From the NCBI GenBank assembly GCA_030840665.1, contig JAVEEB010000167.1, forward strand, positions 1 to 10,276: a stretch of DNA of 10,276 nt, given 5' to 3'. The position numbers were made by a program, and so were the translations under genes. Under the pieces are notes generated by a model. It made no database searches and was not told the DNA's origin. It worked only from the letters and a program-made list of their open reading frames with translations. Positions 1 to 6,117 of the stretch are shown here, piece by piece (within the stretch, counting starts at the first letter, position 1; every line of letters begins with the position of its first letter). This stretch comes from Frankiaceae bacterium. Its GTDB lineage: Bacteria > Actinomycetota > Actinomycetes > JAVEEB01.

Positions 1-390
1 CGCCTGGACGCGCACCACCTCACCCCCTGGTCCCTCGGCGGCGACACCAACCTGCGCGACCTCGTCTCCTTGTGCTCCCACCATCACCACCTCGCCCACG
101 AAGGCGGCTTCACCGTCACCCGGGCCGACACCGGGCGCATCGTCGTCCGCGCCCCCGCCGGCTGGGAAATCATCCCCGTCCCCCAACTGCCCCCCAGCCG
201 GTCTCAACAGCTCACCACCGCGATCGAACAAGCCGGCGTCACCATCGACGAACACACCCTGCCAACCCAATGGGGCGGCGACAACCTCGACCTCGGCCAC
301 GTCATCTGGACCCTAATGCCACAAACACCCCACACCGACCACCCGCCGACCCAACCCCCGACCGAACCGCCGAGCAACCCACCGGCGTAA
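1..390 (+). CDS. HNH endonuclease-like protein, DUF222/13E12 family (3' part only)
   Basis: The frame is open from the left edge and stops with TAA at 388-390, so 129 C-terminal residues are visible and the start lies outside the window. The first 35 residues form an HNH nuclease core: a His-His pair (residues 5-6), a Trp, a Gly-Gly turn, then LVSLCSHHHHLAHEGG with the metal-binding histidines and the Leu-Cys-x-x-His-His signature. This is the C-terminal HNH domain typical of the DUF222/13E12 proteins found in many copies in actinobacterial genomes; the DUF222 part would lie upstream. The Asn usually before the Leu of that signature is Asp here (RDLVSLC). The protein ends in a Pro/Thr-rich tail (about 20 residues). 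The cellular role of the family is not established. It converges on ubiA. Family assignment is firm; nuclease activity is inferred. Confidence 0.85.
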   Translation, partial: RLDAHHLTPWSLGGDTNLRDLVSLCSHHHHLAHEGGFTVTRADTGRIVVRAPAGWEIIPVPQLPPSRSQQLTTAIEQAGVTIDEHTLPTQWGGDNLDLGHVIWTLMPQTPHTDHPPTQPPTEPPSNPPA

Positions 391-424
391 CCGCCGGCGC
401 GTAACAGCTAGGGCAACCGCCGAC

Positions 425-438
425 GTTTCCGCGGAAAC
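425..438. repeat. 14-bp perfect palindrome in copy A
   Basis: GTTTCCGCGGAAAC reads the same on both strands. The equivalent site in copy B (565-574, TTCCGCGGAA) keeps only the inner 10 bp. It could be a protein-binding site or a weak stem 3' of ubiA; no T-run follows, so a terminator role is not supported. Confidence 0.6.
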
Positions 439-485
439 ACTCAAACGCGGGAAGCCTTCGCGACTGCATCCGCACGACCGAGCCG

Positions 486-524
486 TCAGGGGCGCAGACC
501 GCGGTGTGCGAGGTCCGCCGACGC
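486..524 (-). pseudogene. Duplicated C-terminal fragment of ubiA
   Basis: Read on the minus strand in the right frame, this stretch encodes ASADLAHRGLRP followed by TGA. The true UbiA ends with AVADLVHRGLRP and TGA (637-639). The match covers the last dozen codons and the stop, with two substitutions (Val to Ser, Val to Ala). There is no start or upstream coding sequence, so it is a remnant left by the tandem duplication and not a gene. It might be the trace of a rearrangement or of a lost longer copy. Confidence 0.65.
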
Positions 525-562
525 GCAACCGCCGACCGAACCGCCGACGCGCAACCGCCGAC
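515..562. repeat. Two exact 22-bp direct repeats, period 26
   Basis: Positions 515-536 and 541-562 are identical and are separated by CGAA. The second unit lies across the start of copy B, so this short repeat sits exactly at the junction between the two larger copies. It probably marks where slippage or recombination made the duplication. Related GACCGAACCGCCGA sequence also occurs in the Pro-rich tail codons of the HNH gene near 360-374. Confidence 0.8.
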
Positions 563-676
563 GCTTCCGCGGAAACGCTCAACGGTGGAAGCCTTCGCGA
601 CTGCATCCGCACGAACCGAGATGCCGCGAGATGCCGTCAGGGGCGCAGGCCGCGGTGAACGAGGTCCGCCACCGCG
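551..676. repeat. Direct repeat copy B (includes native ubiA 3' end)
   Basis: This is the partner of 413-525. It contains the genuine ubiA stop codon (637-639) and last dozen codons, plus about 85 bases of downstream flank. It is taken as the original because it is continuous with the intact gene. Confidence 0.85.
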
Positions 677-1632
677 AAGAGGAACAGCGCGATGCCGATG
701 AAACCGTTCGCCGTGAAGAACGCGCGGTTGATCCGTGACTGGTCGTTGACCTTAACGATCGAGTGCTCGTAGATGAACGCGGCCGCGGTGATCGCCAGGC
801 CGACCCACCAGAAAACACCGAAGTGCTCAAGGACGCCGAACCACGCGAAGAGCGCCATCGTGACGGCGTGCGTCCAGCTGCTGATGTGCAACGAACCGCG
901 CCCGCCGAACCTCACAGGCACCGACTTCACGCCATTGCGGATGTCCGCCTCGCGGTCCTGCAACGCGTAGATGACGTCGAACCCGCCGATCCACAAACCG
1001 ACCGCGACACCGAGCACGACGGCCGGCCAGGACCAGCGGCCGGTCACGCCGATCCACGCTCCGATCGGGGCGACCGCCTGCGCGAGCGCGAGCACGGCGT
1101 GCGGTGCCCAGGTGAATCTTTTCGCGTACGAATAGAGGGTCAGCGGGATGAGGGCCAACGGGGCAAGGAGAAGTGAAAGCCGGTTGAGCCCCGCCGCCGC
1201 GACGAGGAAGACCACTAGCGCGACGAGCATGCCGATGACCGCGGCCCGAACGGGCAGTGCGCCGGTGACGAGCTCGCGATTGGCGGTGCGGGGGTTGAGC
1301 CCATCGACGCGGCGATCGATGATCCGGTTGGCCGCCATCGCGAACGTGCGCGCTCCCACCATCGCGATGGTGATGAGGACGACCTTGTCCCACCCGATCC
1401 GGTATTCGCCGAAGGGCGGGATGTTGTCGACGCAGCCGGCATAGCAGCGCGCGGACATGTGGCTGCGCCAATAGTCCGGCGACAACATGGCGGTGAGCGC
1501 GGCGATGTAAGCGAACGGCAGCGCGAACACCGAGTGCTCGATCATCACCAGCCGCAGGAACTTGCCGACCGTCGACCGGGGCAGCGCTGGTGGAGCGACC
1601 GCCGAGTCAGCCGTCACGGGGCCGACGGTCAC
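637..1632 (-). CDS. mqnP: UbiA-family prenyltransferase (menaquinone biosynthesis, MqnP/UbiA-like)
   Basis: Integral membrane enzyme that attaches a polyprenyl chain to an aromatic acid; in actinobacteria with the futalosine pathway the acceptor would be 1,4-dihydroxy-6-naphthoate or a related compound. It is 331 residues long, within the family range. The first Asp-rich motif is N102-R-I-I-D106-R-R-V-D110 and the second is D219-V-I-Y-A-L-Q-D226-R-E-A-D230, which hold the Mg-diphosphate. Several hydrophobic helices follow TM1 (about 33-49). An extra polar loop at about residues 50-80 with Cys63 and Cys67 is unusual. The GTG start overlaps the ubiD stop in GTGA (1629-1632) and is preceded by GGAG eight bases upstream, so translation is coupled to ubiD. 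The C-terminal codons are duplicated downstream at 486-524. The family is certain; the exact acceptor is inferred from the neighbouring UbiD and the lack of men genes in view. A 4-hydroxybenzoate transferase is the alternative. Confidence 0.88.
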   Translation of the reverse strand: MTVGPVTADSAVAPPALPRSTVGKFLRLVMIEHSVFALPFAYIAALTAMLSPDYWRSHMSARCYAGCVDNIPPFGEYRIGWDKVVLITIAMVGARTFAMAANRIIDRRVDGLNPRTANRELVTGALPVRAAVIGMLVALVVFLVAAAGLNRLSLLLAPLALIPLTLYSYAKRFTWAPHAVLALAQAVAPIGAWIGVTGRWSWPAVVLGVAVGLWIGGFDVIYALQDREADIRNGVKSVPVRFGGRGSLHISSWTHAVTMALFAWFGVLEHFGVFWWVGLAITAAAFIYEHSIVKVNDQSRINRAFFTANGFIGIALFLFAVADLVHRGLRP

Positions 1633-3071
1633 AGGCCGAACTCCGACCAGCGGGCGTCAACGCGTCGTACAACATCAGGATCTTGAACGATCGCGTCGGG
1701 CCACCCTCGGTGATAACCCTCCTCCGGCAGCTTGCGCGTCGCGTCGAGGCCGAGCTTGCCGCCCCAGAATTGTGAGTACGCGCTGTGGTCGAGGTGGTCG
1801 ACCGGGCCTTCGCTGAGCAGCATGTCGTGGCGGTAGTCGACGTTGCCGAACGCGCGCCACGCGACCTCGCGGTAGTCGTGCACGTCACAGTCGGAGTCCA
1901 CGACGACGACGAGCTTCGTCAGCGAGAGCAGCCCAGCGCCCCAGATGGCGTTCATGACTTTCTGGGCCTGCTTGGGGAACCGCTTGTCGATGCTGACGAT
2001 GCAGCAGTTGTGGAAGACGCCCTCGACCGGCAGGTCGTAGTCGACGATGTCCGGGACCGTCATCTGGATGAGCGGCAGGAAGATGCGTTCCGTCGCCTTG
2101 CCGATCGGGCCGTCTTCCTGCGGCGGCTGGCCGACGACGATCGACTGGAACAGGGGGTTCTTGCGCATCGTCATGCACTCGACGTGCAGCACCGGGAACG
2201 GCTCGATCGGGGTGTAAAACCCTGTGTGGTCACCAAAAGGGCCCTCCGGCAGTCGCTCCCCCGGCTCGACCCAGCCTTCGAGGATGATCTGCGCATCCGC
2301 GGGCACCTCGAGCGGCACCGTCAGGCACTCGACGAGGTCCACCCTGTCGCCGCGCAGGAAACCGGCGAACAGGTACTCGTCGATCCCCGGCAGCGGCGCG
2401 CTCGCGGCGTACGTGACGACGGGGTCGCACCCGAACGCGATCGCGACCGGCAACCGCTCGCCGCGCCGTTCCGCCACCGCGTAGTGCGACGTCGAGTCCT
2501 TGTGGATCTGCCAGTGCATGCCGACGGTGTTGCGGCTGTGGCGCTGCAGGCGATACATGCCGAGGTTCCGGGCGCCGGTCTCCGGGTGTTTCGTGTGCGT
2601 GAGGCCGAGGTTCATGAACGCCCCGCCATCCTGCGGCCACGTGTGCAGCGCCGGCAGCAGGCCGAGGTCGACCTCGTCGCCCTTGAGCACGACGTCCTGC
2701 ACGGGCCCGGACCTCACGTGCTTGGGCGGCACTCCGCGCAACGAGGCCAGCTTGCCGAGACCCTCCCGGATGCCGGCGAACCCCGGCGCGATTTCCGGCT
2801 TCAGGAGCTCGCGGATGCGCTGCCCGATGTCGTCCAGCTTGTCGACGCCAAGGGCCTTGGCCATGCGCCGCTCCGTGCCGAACACGTTCATGGCGAGCGG
2901 CATGGTGCTGCCGATGACGTTCTCGAACAGGAGCGCCGGGCCGCCGGCGCGGACGACGCGCGTGACAATTTCGGTCACCTCGAGGTAGGGGTCGACGGGC
3001 GCGGTGATGCGGCGCAGGTCGCCCTCCTTCTCGAGGGCTTTCAGGAAGTCACGCAGATCGTCATAGGCCAC
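1629..3071 (-). CDS. mqnL: UbiD-family prFMN-dependent decarboxylase, menaquinone biosynthesis
   Basis: Cytoplasmic decarboxylase that uses prenylated FMN; in this context it would remove the carboxylate of the naphthoate precursor of menaquinone. The call is 480 residues, normal for the family. Residues consistent with the catalytic Arg-Glu-acid triad are Arg174 (GMYR), Glu276 and Asp281 (EGPFGDHTGFY), with conserved N-terminal DPYLEVTEI and C-terminal FHNCCIVSIDKRFPKQAQKV. I chose the GTG at 3069-3071 (protein begins VAYDDLRDFL) because family members start with this YDDLR segment. The upstream in-frame extension of 27 residues (to 3152) is Arg/Gly-rich and unlike the family. The gene is first in an operon with ubiA (4-bp overlap) and diverges from the PPOX-like gene. 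The prFMN-supplying UbiX gene is not in the window. Family very sure; substrate inferred from the ubiA partner. Confidence 0.9.
   Translation of the reverse strand: MAYDDLRDFLKALEKEGDLRRITAPVDPYLEVTEIVTRVVRAGGPALLFENVIGSTMPLAMNVFGTERRMAKALGVDKLDDIGQRIRELLKPEIAPGFAGIREGLGKLASLRGVPPKHVRSGPVQDVVLKGDEVDLGLLPALHTWPQDGGAFMNLGLTHTKHPETGARNLGMYRLQRHSRNTVGMHWQIHKDSTSHYAVAERRGERLPVAIAFGCDPVVTYAASAPLPGIDEYLFAGFLRGDRVDLVECLTVPLEVPADAQIILEGWVEPGERLPEGPFGDHTGFYTPIEPFPVLHVECMTMRKNPLFQSIVVGQPPQEDGPIGKATERIFLPLIQMTVPDIVDYDLPVEGVFHNCCIVSIDKRFPKQAQKVMNAIWGAGLLSLTKLVVVVDSDCDVHDYREVAWRAFGNVDYRHDMLLSEGPVDHLDHSAYSQFWGGKLGLDATRKLPEEGYHRGWPDAIVQDPDVVRRVDARWSEFGL
1641..1644 (-). promoter_or_regulatory. Ribosome binding site for ubiA
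   Basis: On the minus strand GGAG lies eight bases before the GTG start at 1632, inside the last codons of ubiD. This supports the GTGA overlap start over later in-frame starts such as Met30. Confidence 0.6.
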
Positions 3072-3078
3072 GGGGGCG

Positions 3079-3084
3079 ATTATC
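3079..3084 (-). promoter_or_regulatory. Possible -10 element giving a leaderless ubiD mRNA
   Basis: On the minus strand GATAAT (5 of 6 to TATAAT) ends seven bases before the GTG start at 3071. That spacing would place the transcription start at or next to the GTG, which is the usual layout of leaderless actinobacterial genes. No Shine-Dalgarno sequence sits at normal distance from the GTG, which agrees. A matching -35 at 17-18 bp is not convincing (GCGAGG/CGAGGC region), so this is tentative. Confidence 0.4.
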
Positions 3085-3184
3085 CGCCGCCTGCCCTCTG
3101 GGCCTCGCACGCCGCCCCGGACCATCGCATTCGTGCCGCGGAATGGCCGCACGTGCAGACGGCAGAACTGCGAGACTGCGAGGC

Positions 3185-3805
3185 ATGGAGCAGATCACGA
3201 CCGAGGCCGAACTCCGCGACCTGCTGGGCTTCCCCGCTGAGCGGACGGCCACCAAGCAGCGGCCATGCCTCGACCCCATCGACAAGGCGTGGTTGGCCGC
3301 CTCACCGTTCTGCCTCGTGGCGACGTCGGCCGCGGACGGCAGCTGCGACGTGTCGCCCAAAGGCGACCCGGGCGGCCTGGCGCAGGTCCTCGACGACACG
3401 ACCATCGCCCTGCCCGAGCGCCCAGGTAACCGCCGCGCGGACGGTTACGTCAACGTGCTGAGCAACCCGCATGTCGGGCTCATCTTCCTTGTGCCCGGCC
3501 GCAACGACACGCTGCGCATCAATGGTCGGGCGCGGCTCGTGAGCGACGCTCCCTTCTTCGACGACATGCTCGTGCGGGGTCACCGGCCGGTTCTTGCCCT
3601 GGTCGTCGACATCGACGAGGTGTTCTACCACTGCGCGAAGGCGTTTCTCCGTTCGGATTTGTGGGACCCGAACACTTGGGACCCGGCGGCGTTGCCGACC
3701 CGCGCGCAGATCGCGCAGCGACTGGAACGGCCTGACGAGAGCCTCGAATCCCTCGAGCGGTACTACGGTCCGGACTACGAAAAGGGCCTGTATTGCGCGC
3801 CGTGA
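3185..3805 (+). CDS. Pyridoxamine 5'-phosphate oxidase-like FMN-binding protein (MSMEG_1061/DR_2398-type)
   Basis: Predicted 206-residue soluble flavin-binding split-barrel protein of the PPOX-like class. Recognisable family segments are SPFCLVAT (residues 40-47), DVSPKGDPGG (55-64), LPERPGNRR (76-84), the NPHVGLIFLVPG strand (94-105), TLRINGRARLVSD and, near the end, CAKAFLRSDLW. Members of this subgroup are annotated as probable FMN-dependent oxidoreductases; the natural substrate is unknown. The ATG at 3185 is chosen because it begins just before the conserved ITTEAELRDLLG. An ATG 42 bases upstream (3143) would add 14 Arg-rich residues. The GAGG directly before 3185 is only one base away, too close for a normal ribosome site, so the start is uncertain and leaderless translation is possible. 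It diverges from ubiD; no functional link is evident. Confidence 0.85.
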   Translation: MEQITTEAELRDLLGFPAERTATKQRPCLDPIDKAWLAASPFCLVATSAADGSCDVSPKGDPGGLAQVLDDTTIALPERPGNRRADGYVNVLSNPHVGLIFLVPGRNDTLRINGRARLVSDAPFFDDMLVRGHRPVLALVVDIDEVFYHCAKAFLRSDLWDPNTWDPAALPTRAQIAQRLERPDESLESLERYYGPDYEKGLYCAP

Positions 3806-3936
3806 ACGCCCGCGCACGCCCGAATTGAGCCATTTCGATGCATAAGGGGACCTCAGGTGTGCACCCGCAACAGCAGGCAGTGCAGACTCGAACTGCGCAC
3901 AGTCCGGCTCCCGGCCGAGGGTGAGCCCGTCGTACA

Positions 3937-3948
3937 CAGGAAATCCTG
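3937..3948. promoter_or_regulatory. Short inverted repeat abutting the AKR ribosome site
   Basis: CAGGAAATCCTG has 5-bp arms (CAGGA/TCCTG) around AA. Its last base is the first base of the GAGGAG ribosome site. It is too tight to be a stable hairpin in RNA, so a small operator is the more likely reading if it is functional. It may be chance. Confidence 0.3.
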
Positions 3949-3953
3949 AGGAG
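3948..3953 (+). promoter_or_regulatory. Ribosome binding site of the aldo/keto reductase
   Basis: GAGGAG lies six bases before the ATG at 3960. It fixes the start there instead of at an in-frame start 39 bases upstream (3921), which has no such site. Confidence 0.8.
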
Positions 3954-3959
3954 ACCAGC

Positions 3960-4904
3960 ATGGTTCCGACCCGGCCGTTCGGTACGACGGGCATCGAGGT
4001 GAGCCGTCTCGGGCTCGGCGCGTGGCAGCTCGGCCGCTCGTCGACGTGGCTCAACGGGCCGTCCGAACGTGAAGCTGTGGACCTCGTCCACGCGGCCGTC
4101 GACGCCGGCATCAGCTTCATCGACACCGCCCCTGGCTACGCCGACGGGCAGAGCGAGTTGAACGTCGGGGCGGGGCTGCGTGGTCGCCGGGACAAGGTCG
4201 TCCTGTGTACGAAGTTCGGCCACACTCCCGAGGGCGGCAGCAACTGGGAGTCGGGCGCGATCCGGGCCTCGGTCGAACGCAGCGCGCAGCGACTCGGCAC
4301 CGACCACATCGACATCGTCGTGCTGCACAACCCGCCGCCGGAAGTGCTCGACGGCAAGCAGAGCGACCACTACGAGGTGCTCGAAAGTCTTGTGGAGGAA
4401 GGACTTATTCGCGCGTACGGTGCCTCGGTCGACAACAGCGCCGACATCGACACCGTCCTCACGACGTCCTCGTCGAACGCCCTCGAGGTCCGCATGTCAG
4501 CGCTGTACCAGGAGCCGTGGGACGCGATCGGCCGCGCACACGACAACGGCGCCGGGGTTGTCATCAAGGTGCCGCTCGAGTCGGGCTGGCTGACCGGGAA
4601 GTACGGCCGCGACGCCCGCTTCAGTGACGTCCGTTCACGCTGGACGCGCGATGAGGTGACCCGCCGGGCGGCCTTGGTCGACGAGTTCCGGGCGCTGCTG
4701 CCGCAGGGCATGGGCCTCATCTCCGGCGCGCTGCGTTTCCTGCTCGCGCACGAGGGTGTCTCGACCGTCATCCCCGGCACGAAATCCCTGACGCAGCTGC
4801 AGTCCACGCTGGGCGCTGCGGGCGATCCCCTCCCGGCAGAGACAGTGCAAGAGATCCGGACCTGGTACGCCGAGAAGCTCGGAGCCAAGCCCCTCAACTG
4901 GTAG
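3960..4904 (+). CDS. Aldo/keto reductase
   Basis: NAD(P)H-dependent cytosolic oxidoreductase of the aldo/keto reductase superfamily, 314 residues, the usual single (beta/alpha)8-barrel length. The catalytic tetrad is complete: Asp55 and Tyr60 in FIDTAPGYADGQSE, Lys85 in LCTKFGH, and His123 in IDIVVLHNPP. The N-terminal FGTTGIEVSRLGLGAWQLG and the C-terminal GVSTVIPGTKSLTQL segment, which forms the cofactor 2'-phosphate region, are typical of the Tas/YajO-like bacterial subgroup. Substrate cannot be told from sequence. The start is set by the GAGGAG site six bases upstream. It lies in the same direction as the PPOX-like gene before it (154-bp gap) and the LD-carboxypeptidase after it (88-bp gap); wide gaps argue against tight coupling. 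Confidence 0.93.
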   Translation: MVPTRPFGTTGIEVSRLGLGAWQLGRSSTWLNGPSEREAVDLVHAAVDAGISFIDTAPGYADGQSELNVGAGLRGRRDKVVLCTKFGHTPEGGSNWESGAIRASVERSAQRLGTDHIDIVVLHNPPPEVLDGKQSDHYEVLESLVEEGLIRAYGASVDNSADIDTVLTTSSSNALEVRMSALYQEPWDAIGRAHDNGAGVVIKVPLESGWLTGKYGRDARFSDVRSRWTRDEVTRRAALVDEFRALLPQGMGLISGALRFLLAHEGVSTVIPGTKSLTQLQSTLGAAGDPLPAETVQEIRTWYAEKLGAKPLNW

Positions 4905-4992
4905 CGCCGCTCCCGTCAGCCCTTTGGCGGGTGAGGGCCGGTCAGCGATCGCCGGGCAAGTGCGGAGCAGATGGGTCGTGTTCAATGCTCGA

Positions 4993-6039
4993 ATGCGCCC
5001 TTCGTTCATCACGCCCCCGCCCTTGACCCGCGGCGATCGCGTCGCTGTGGTCTCGCCGTCGTGGGCTGCACCCGCCGCGTTCCCCGCTGTGCACGAGCTG
5101 GGCATGCAACGACTGCGCGAGCATTTCGGGCTGGTCCCCGTCGAGTACCCGACGACACGCCAGCTCGGAGCATCACCTGAGGAACGCGCTCGCGACCTGA
5201 TGGCCGCCTTCGCCGATCCGGACATTCACGCGATCCTGGCGACCATCGGCGGGGACGACCAGATCGCCGTGTTGCCGTACCTCCATGCGGACGTCGTACG
5301 AGCGAATCCCAAGCCGTTCTTCGGCTACAGCGACAACACGAACCTGCTCAACTGGCTGTGGCACCTCGGCATCGTCAGCTATCACGGCGGTTCGACGATG
5401 GTGCACCTCGGTCGAGGCGGCGAGCTGCATCCCGTGTCTGCCGGATCCCTCATGGCCGCCCTGTTCACGCGCGGCGACGTTGAGGTGCACCCCGTCGCGA
5501 CGTTCAGCGAAGACGAAAGGGACTGGGGCCACCCCTCGGCGTTGGTGACCGCAGGGGCTGTGCAGCCGGGCGGCGACTGGACGTGGCATCAACCCGACGC
5601 GCTCGTGACCGGCCGCACGTGGGGCGGCAATCTCGAAATCCTGCATTGGAACTTGGCGGCCGACCGCTGGATCCGGCCGGTCGAGGACTACGCGGGCTGC
5701 GTCCTCATGGTCGAGACATCGGAGGAAATGCCATCGGCGACTGAGGTTTTCCGGATGCTGCGCAACATGGGCGAACGCGGGCTCCTCGAGCAGTTCCCGG
5801 CCGTCATCCACGGCCGCCCGAAAGCGACCGACGGACGCAATCCCGCGGCGCCGGCTACGCGTGAGGCCTATCGGCGCGACCAGCTGGAAGCCGTCCTGTC
5901 GGCGCTGAGAACGTACAACGCTGCCGCCATGGTGGTGTCGGGCGTGGACATCGGTCACACCGATCCCCAGTGGGTGCTGCCGTACGGCGGGGAAGTCACC
6001 GTCGACGGGCCGGGGCGCCGGTTGACCGCCCACTTCTAG
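4993..6039 (+). CDS. S66-family LD-carboxypeptidase / MccF-like serine peptidase
   Basis: 348-residue cytoplasmic serine peptidase of family S66, whose members cleave the L,D-bond of murein tetrapeptides during peptidoglycan recycling, or (MccF branch) inactivate microcin C-type peptide-nucleotides. The Ser-Glu-His triad is visible: nucleophile Ser113 in FFGYSDNTN, Glu215 in WGGNLEILHW, and His322 in VDIGHTDP, together with the LATIGGDDQ substrate loop. The ATG at 4993 is chosen because homologues begin close to FITPP. An upstream in-frame GTG at 4978, with GGAG ten bases before it (4964-4967), would add five residues and is a real alternative. No signal peptide is seen, consistent with the family. 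The 3' end faces lepB copy 2 and is followed by the hairpin at 6046. Family certain; whether recycling or immunity is its role is not decided here. Confidence 0.9.
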   Translation: MRPSFITPPPLTRGDRVAVVSPSWAAPAAFPAVHELGMQRLREHFGLVPVEYPTTRQLGASPEERARDLMAAFADPDIHAILATIGGDDQIAVLPYLHADVVRANPKPFFGYSDNTNLLNWLWHLGIVSYHGGSTMVHLGRGGELHPVSAGSLMAALFTRGDVEVHPVATFSEDERDWGHPSALVTAGAVQPGGDWTWHQPDALVTGRTWGGNLEILHWNLAADRWIRPVEDYAGCVLMVETSEEMPSATEVFRMLRNMGERGLLEQFPAVIHGRPKATDGRNPAAPATREAYRRDQLEAVLSALRTYNAAAMVVSGVDIGHTDPQWVLPYGGEVTVDGPGRRLTAHF

Positions 6040-6045
6040 CCGAAC

Positions 6046-6108
6046 GGCAGGGGCGCACCGCAGAAATCGTCGTCATAGCGAGCGAATGTGCGGTGCGCAT
6101 CCCCTGCC
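6046..6108. terminator. Long interrupted hairpin between convergent genes
   Basis: The left arm GGCAGGGGCGCACCGCA (6046-6062) pairs with TGCGGTGCG (6089-6097) and CCCCTGCC (6101-6108). This gives 17 base pairs interrupted only by a 3-base bulge (CAT, 6098-6100). The 26-base loop has further possible pairing (TCG runs against CGA). It sits seven bases after the LD-carboxypeptidase stop and ten bases after the end of lepB copy 2 read from the other side. The placement fits a bidirectional terminator. No T-run follows on either strand, which is common in actinobacteria. Confidence 0.6.
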
Positions 6109-6117
6109 GAGAGGTCC

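Larger units (their letters stand above)
413..525. repeat. Direct repeat copy A (of ubiA 3' end and flank)
   Basis: This segment matches 551-676 along its whole length with few mismatches. Shared anchors include GCAACCGCCGACG, TTCCGCGGAAAC, AAGCCTTCGCGACTGCATCC and CCGTCAGGGGCGCAG. Copy A lacks about 13 bases present in copy B just before the stop codon, where copy B carries a small internal doubling of GAGATGCCGC. The part 486-524 corresponds to the last codons of ubiA. The arrangement is a tandem duplication of a gene end and its downstream flank. Confidence 0.85.
391..636. other. Intergenic region with a tandem duplication, no intact gene
   Basis: These 246 bases lie between the convergent HNH gene and ubiA. 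They hold copy A of a duplicated segment (413-525), a short 26-bp-period repeat (515-562), and most of copy B (551-676), which runs into the ubiA 3' end. Open frames here are short Arg-rich reading frames in GC-rich repeats with no ribosome binding site, so I call no protein. No U-rich terminator is visible; the only hairpin-like elements are the short palindromes around 425-438 and 565-574. Confidence 0.7.
3806..3959 (+). other. Intergenic leader upstream of the aldo/keto reductase
   Basis: These 154 bases hold no gene. They contain a weak stem (GTGCAG, loop ACTCGAA, CTGCGC, about 3880-3899), the short inverted repeat 3937-3948 and the ribosome site 3948-3953. No -35/-10 pair with acceptable spacing stands out: TTGAGC at 3825 and CATAAG at 3841 are only 10 bp apart. 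The gap suggests the reductase may have its own promoter instead of relying on the PPOX-like gene. Confidence 0.5.

Noticed and set aside
413..676. CRISPR array
   Set aside because: Only two long copies that include the coding end of ubiA, with no regular spacers or repeat palindromy of a CRISPR type.
504..701. Short Arg-rich open frames in the repeat region
   Set aside because: No ribosome binding site, composition set by GC-rich repeats, and overlap with the real ubiA 3' end.
1785..3461. 558-codon plus-strand open frame across ubiD
   Set aside because: It is antisense to the clear UbiD protein, Arg/Ala/Asp-rich, without family features or ribosome site. High GC with a third-position bias keeps the opposite frame open.
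3862..3930. tRNA-like fragment on the minus strand (AGTTCGAGTCT resembles a T-loop)
   Set aside because: There is no matching acceptor stem, D arm or anticodon arm at the right spacing. The resemblance is limited to one loop.
4909..4931. Possible terminator after the aldo/keto reductase
   Set aside because: The only pairing is CCC and GCC against GGC and GGG, with a 4-base bulge and no T-run. Too weak to call.
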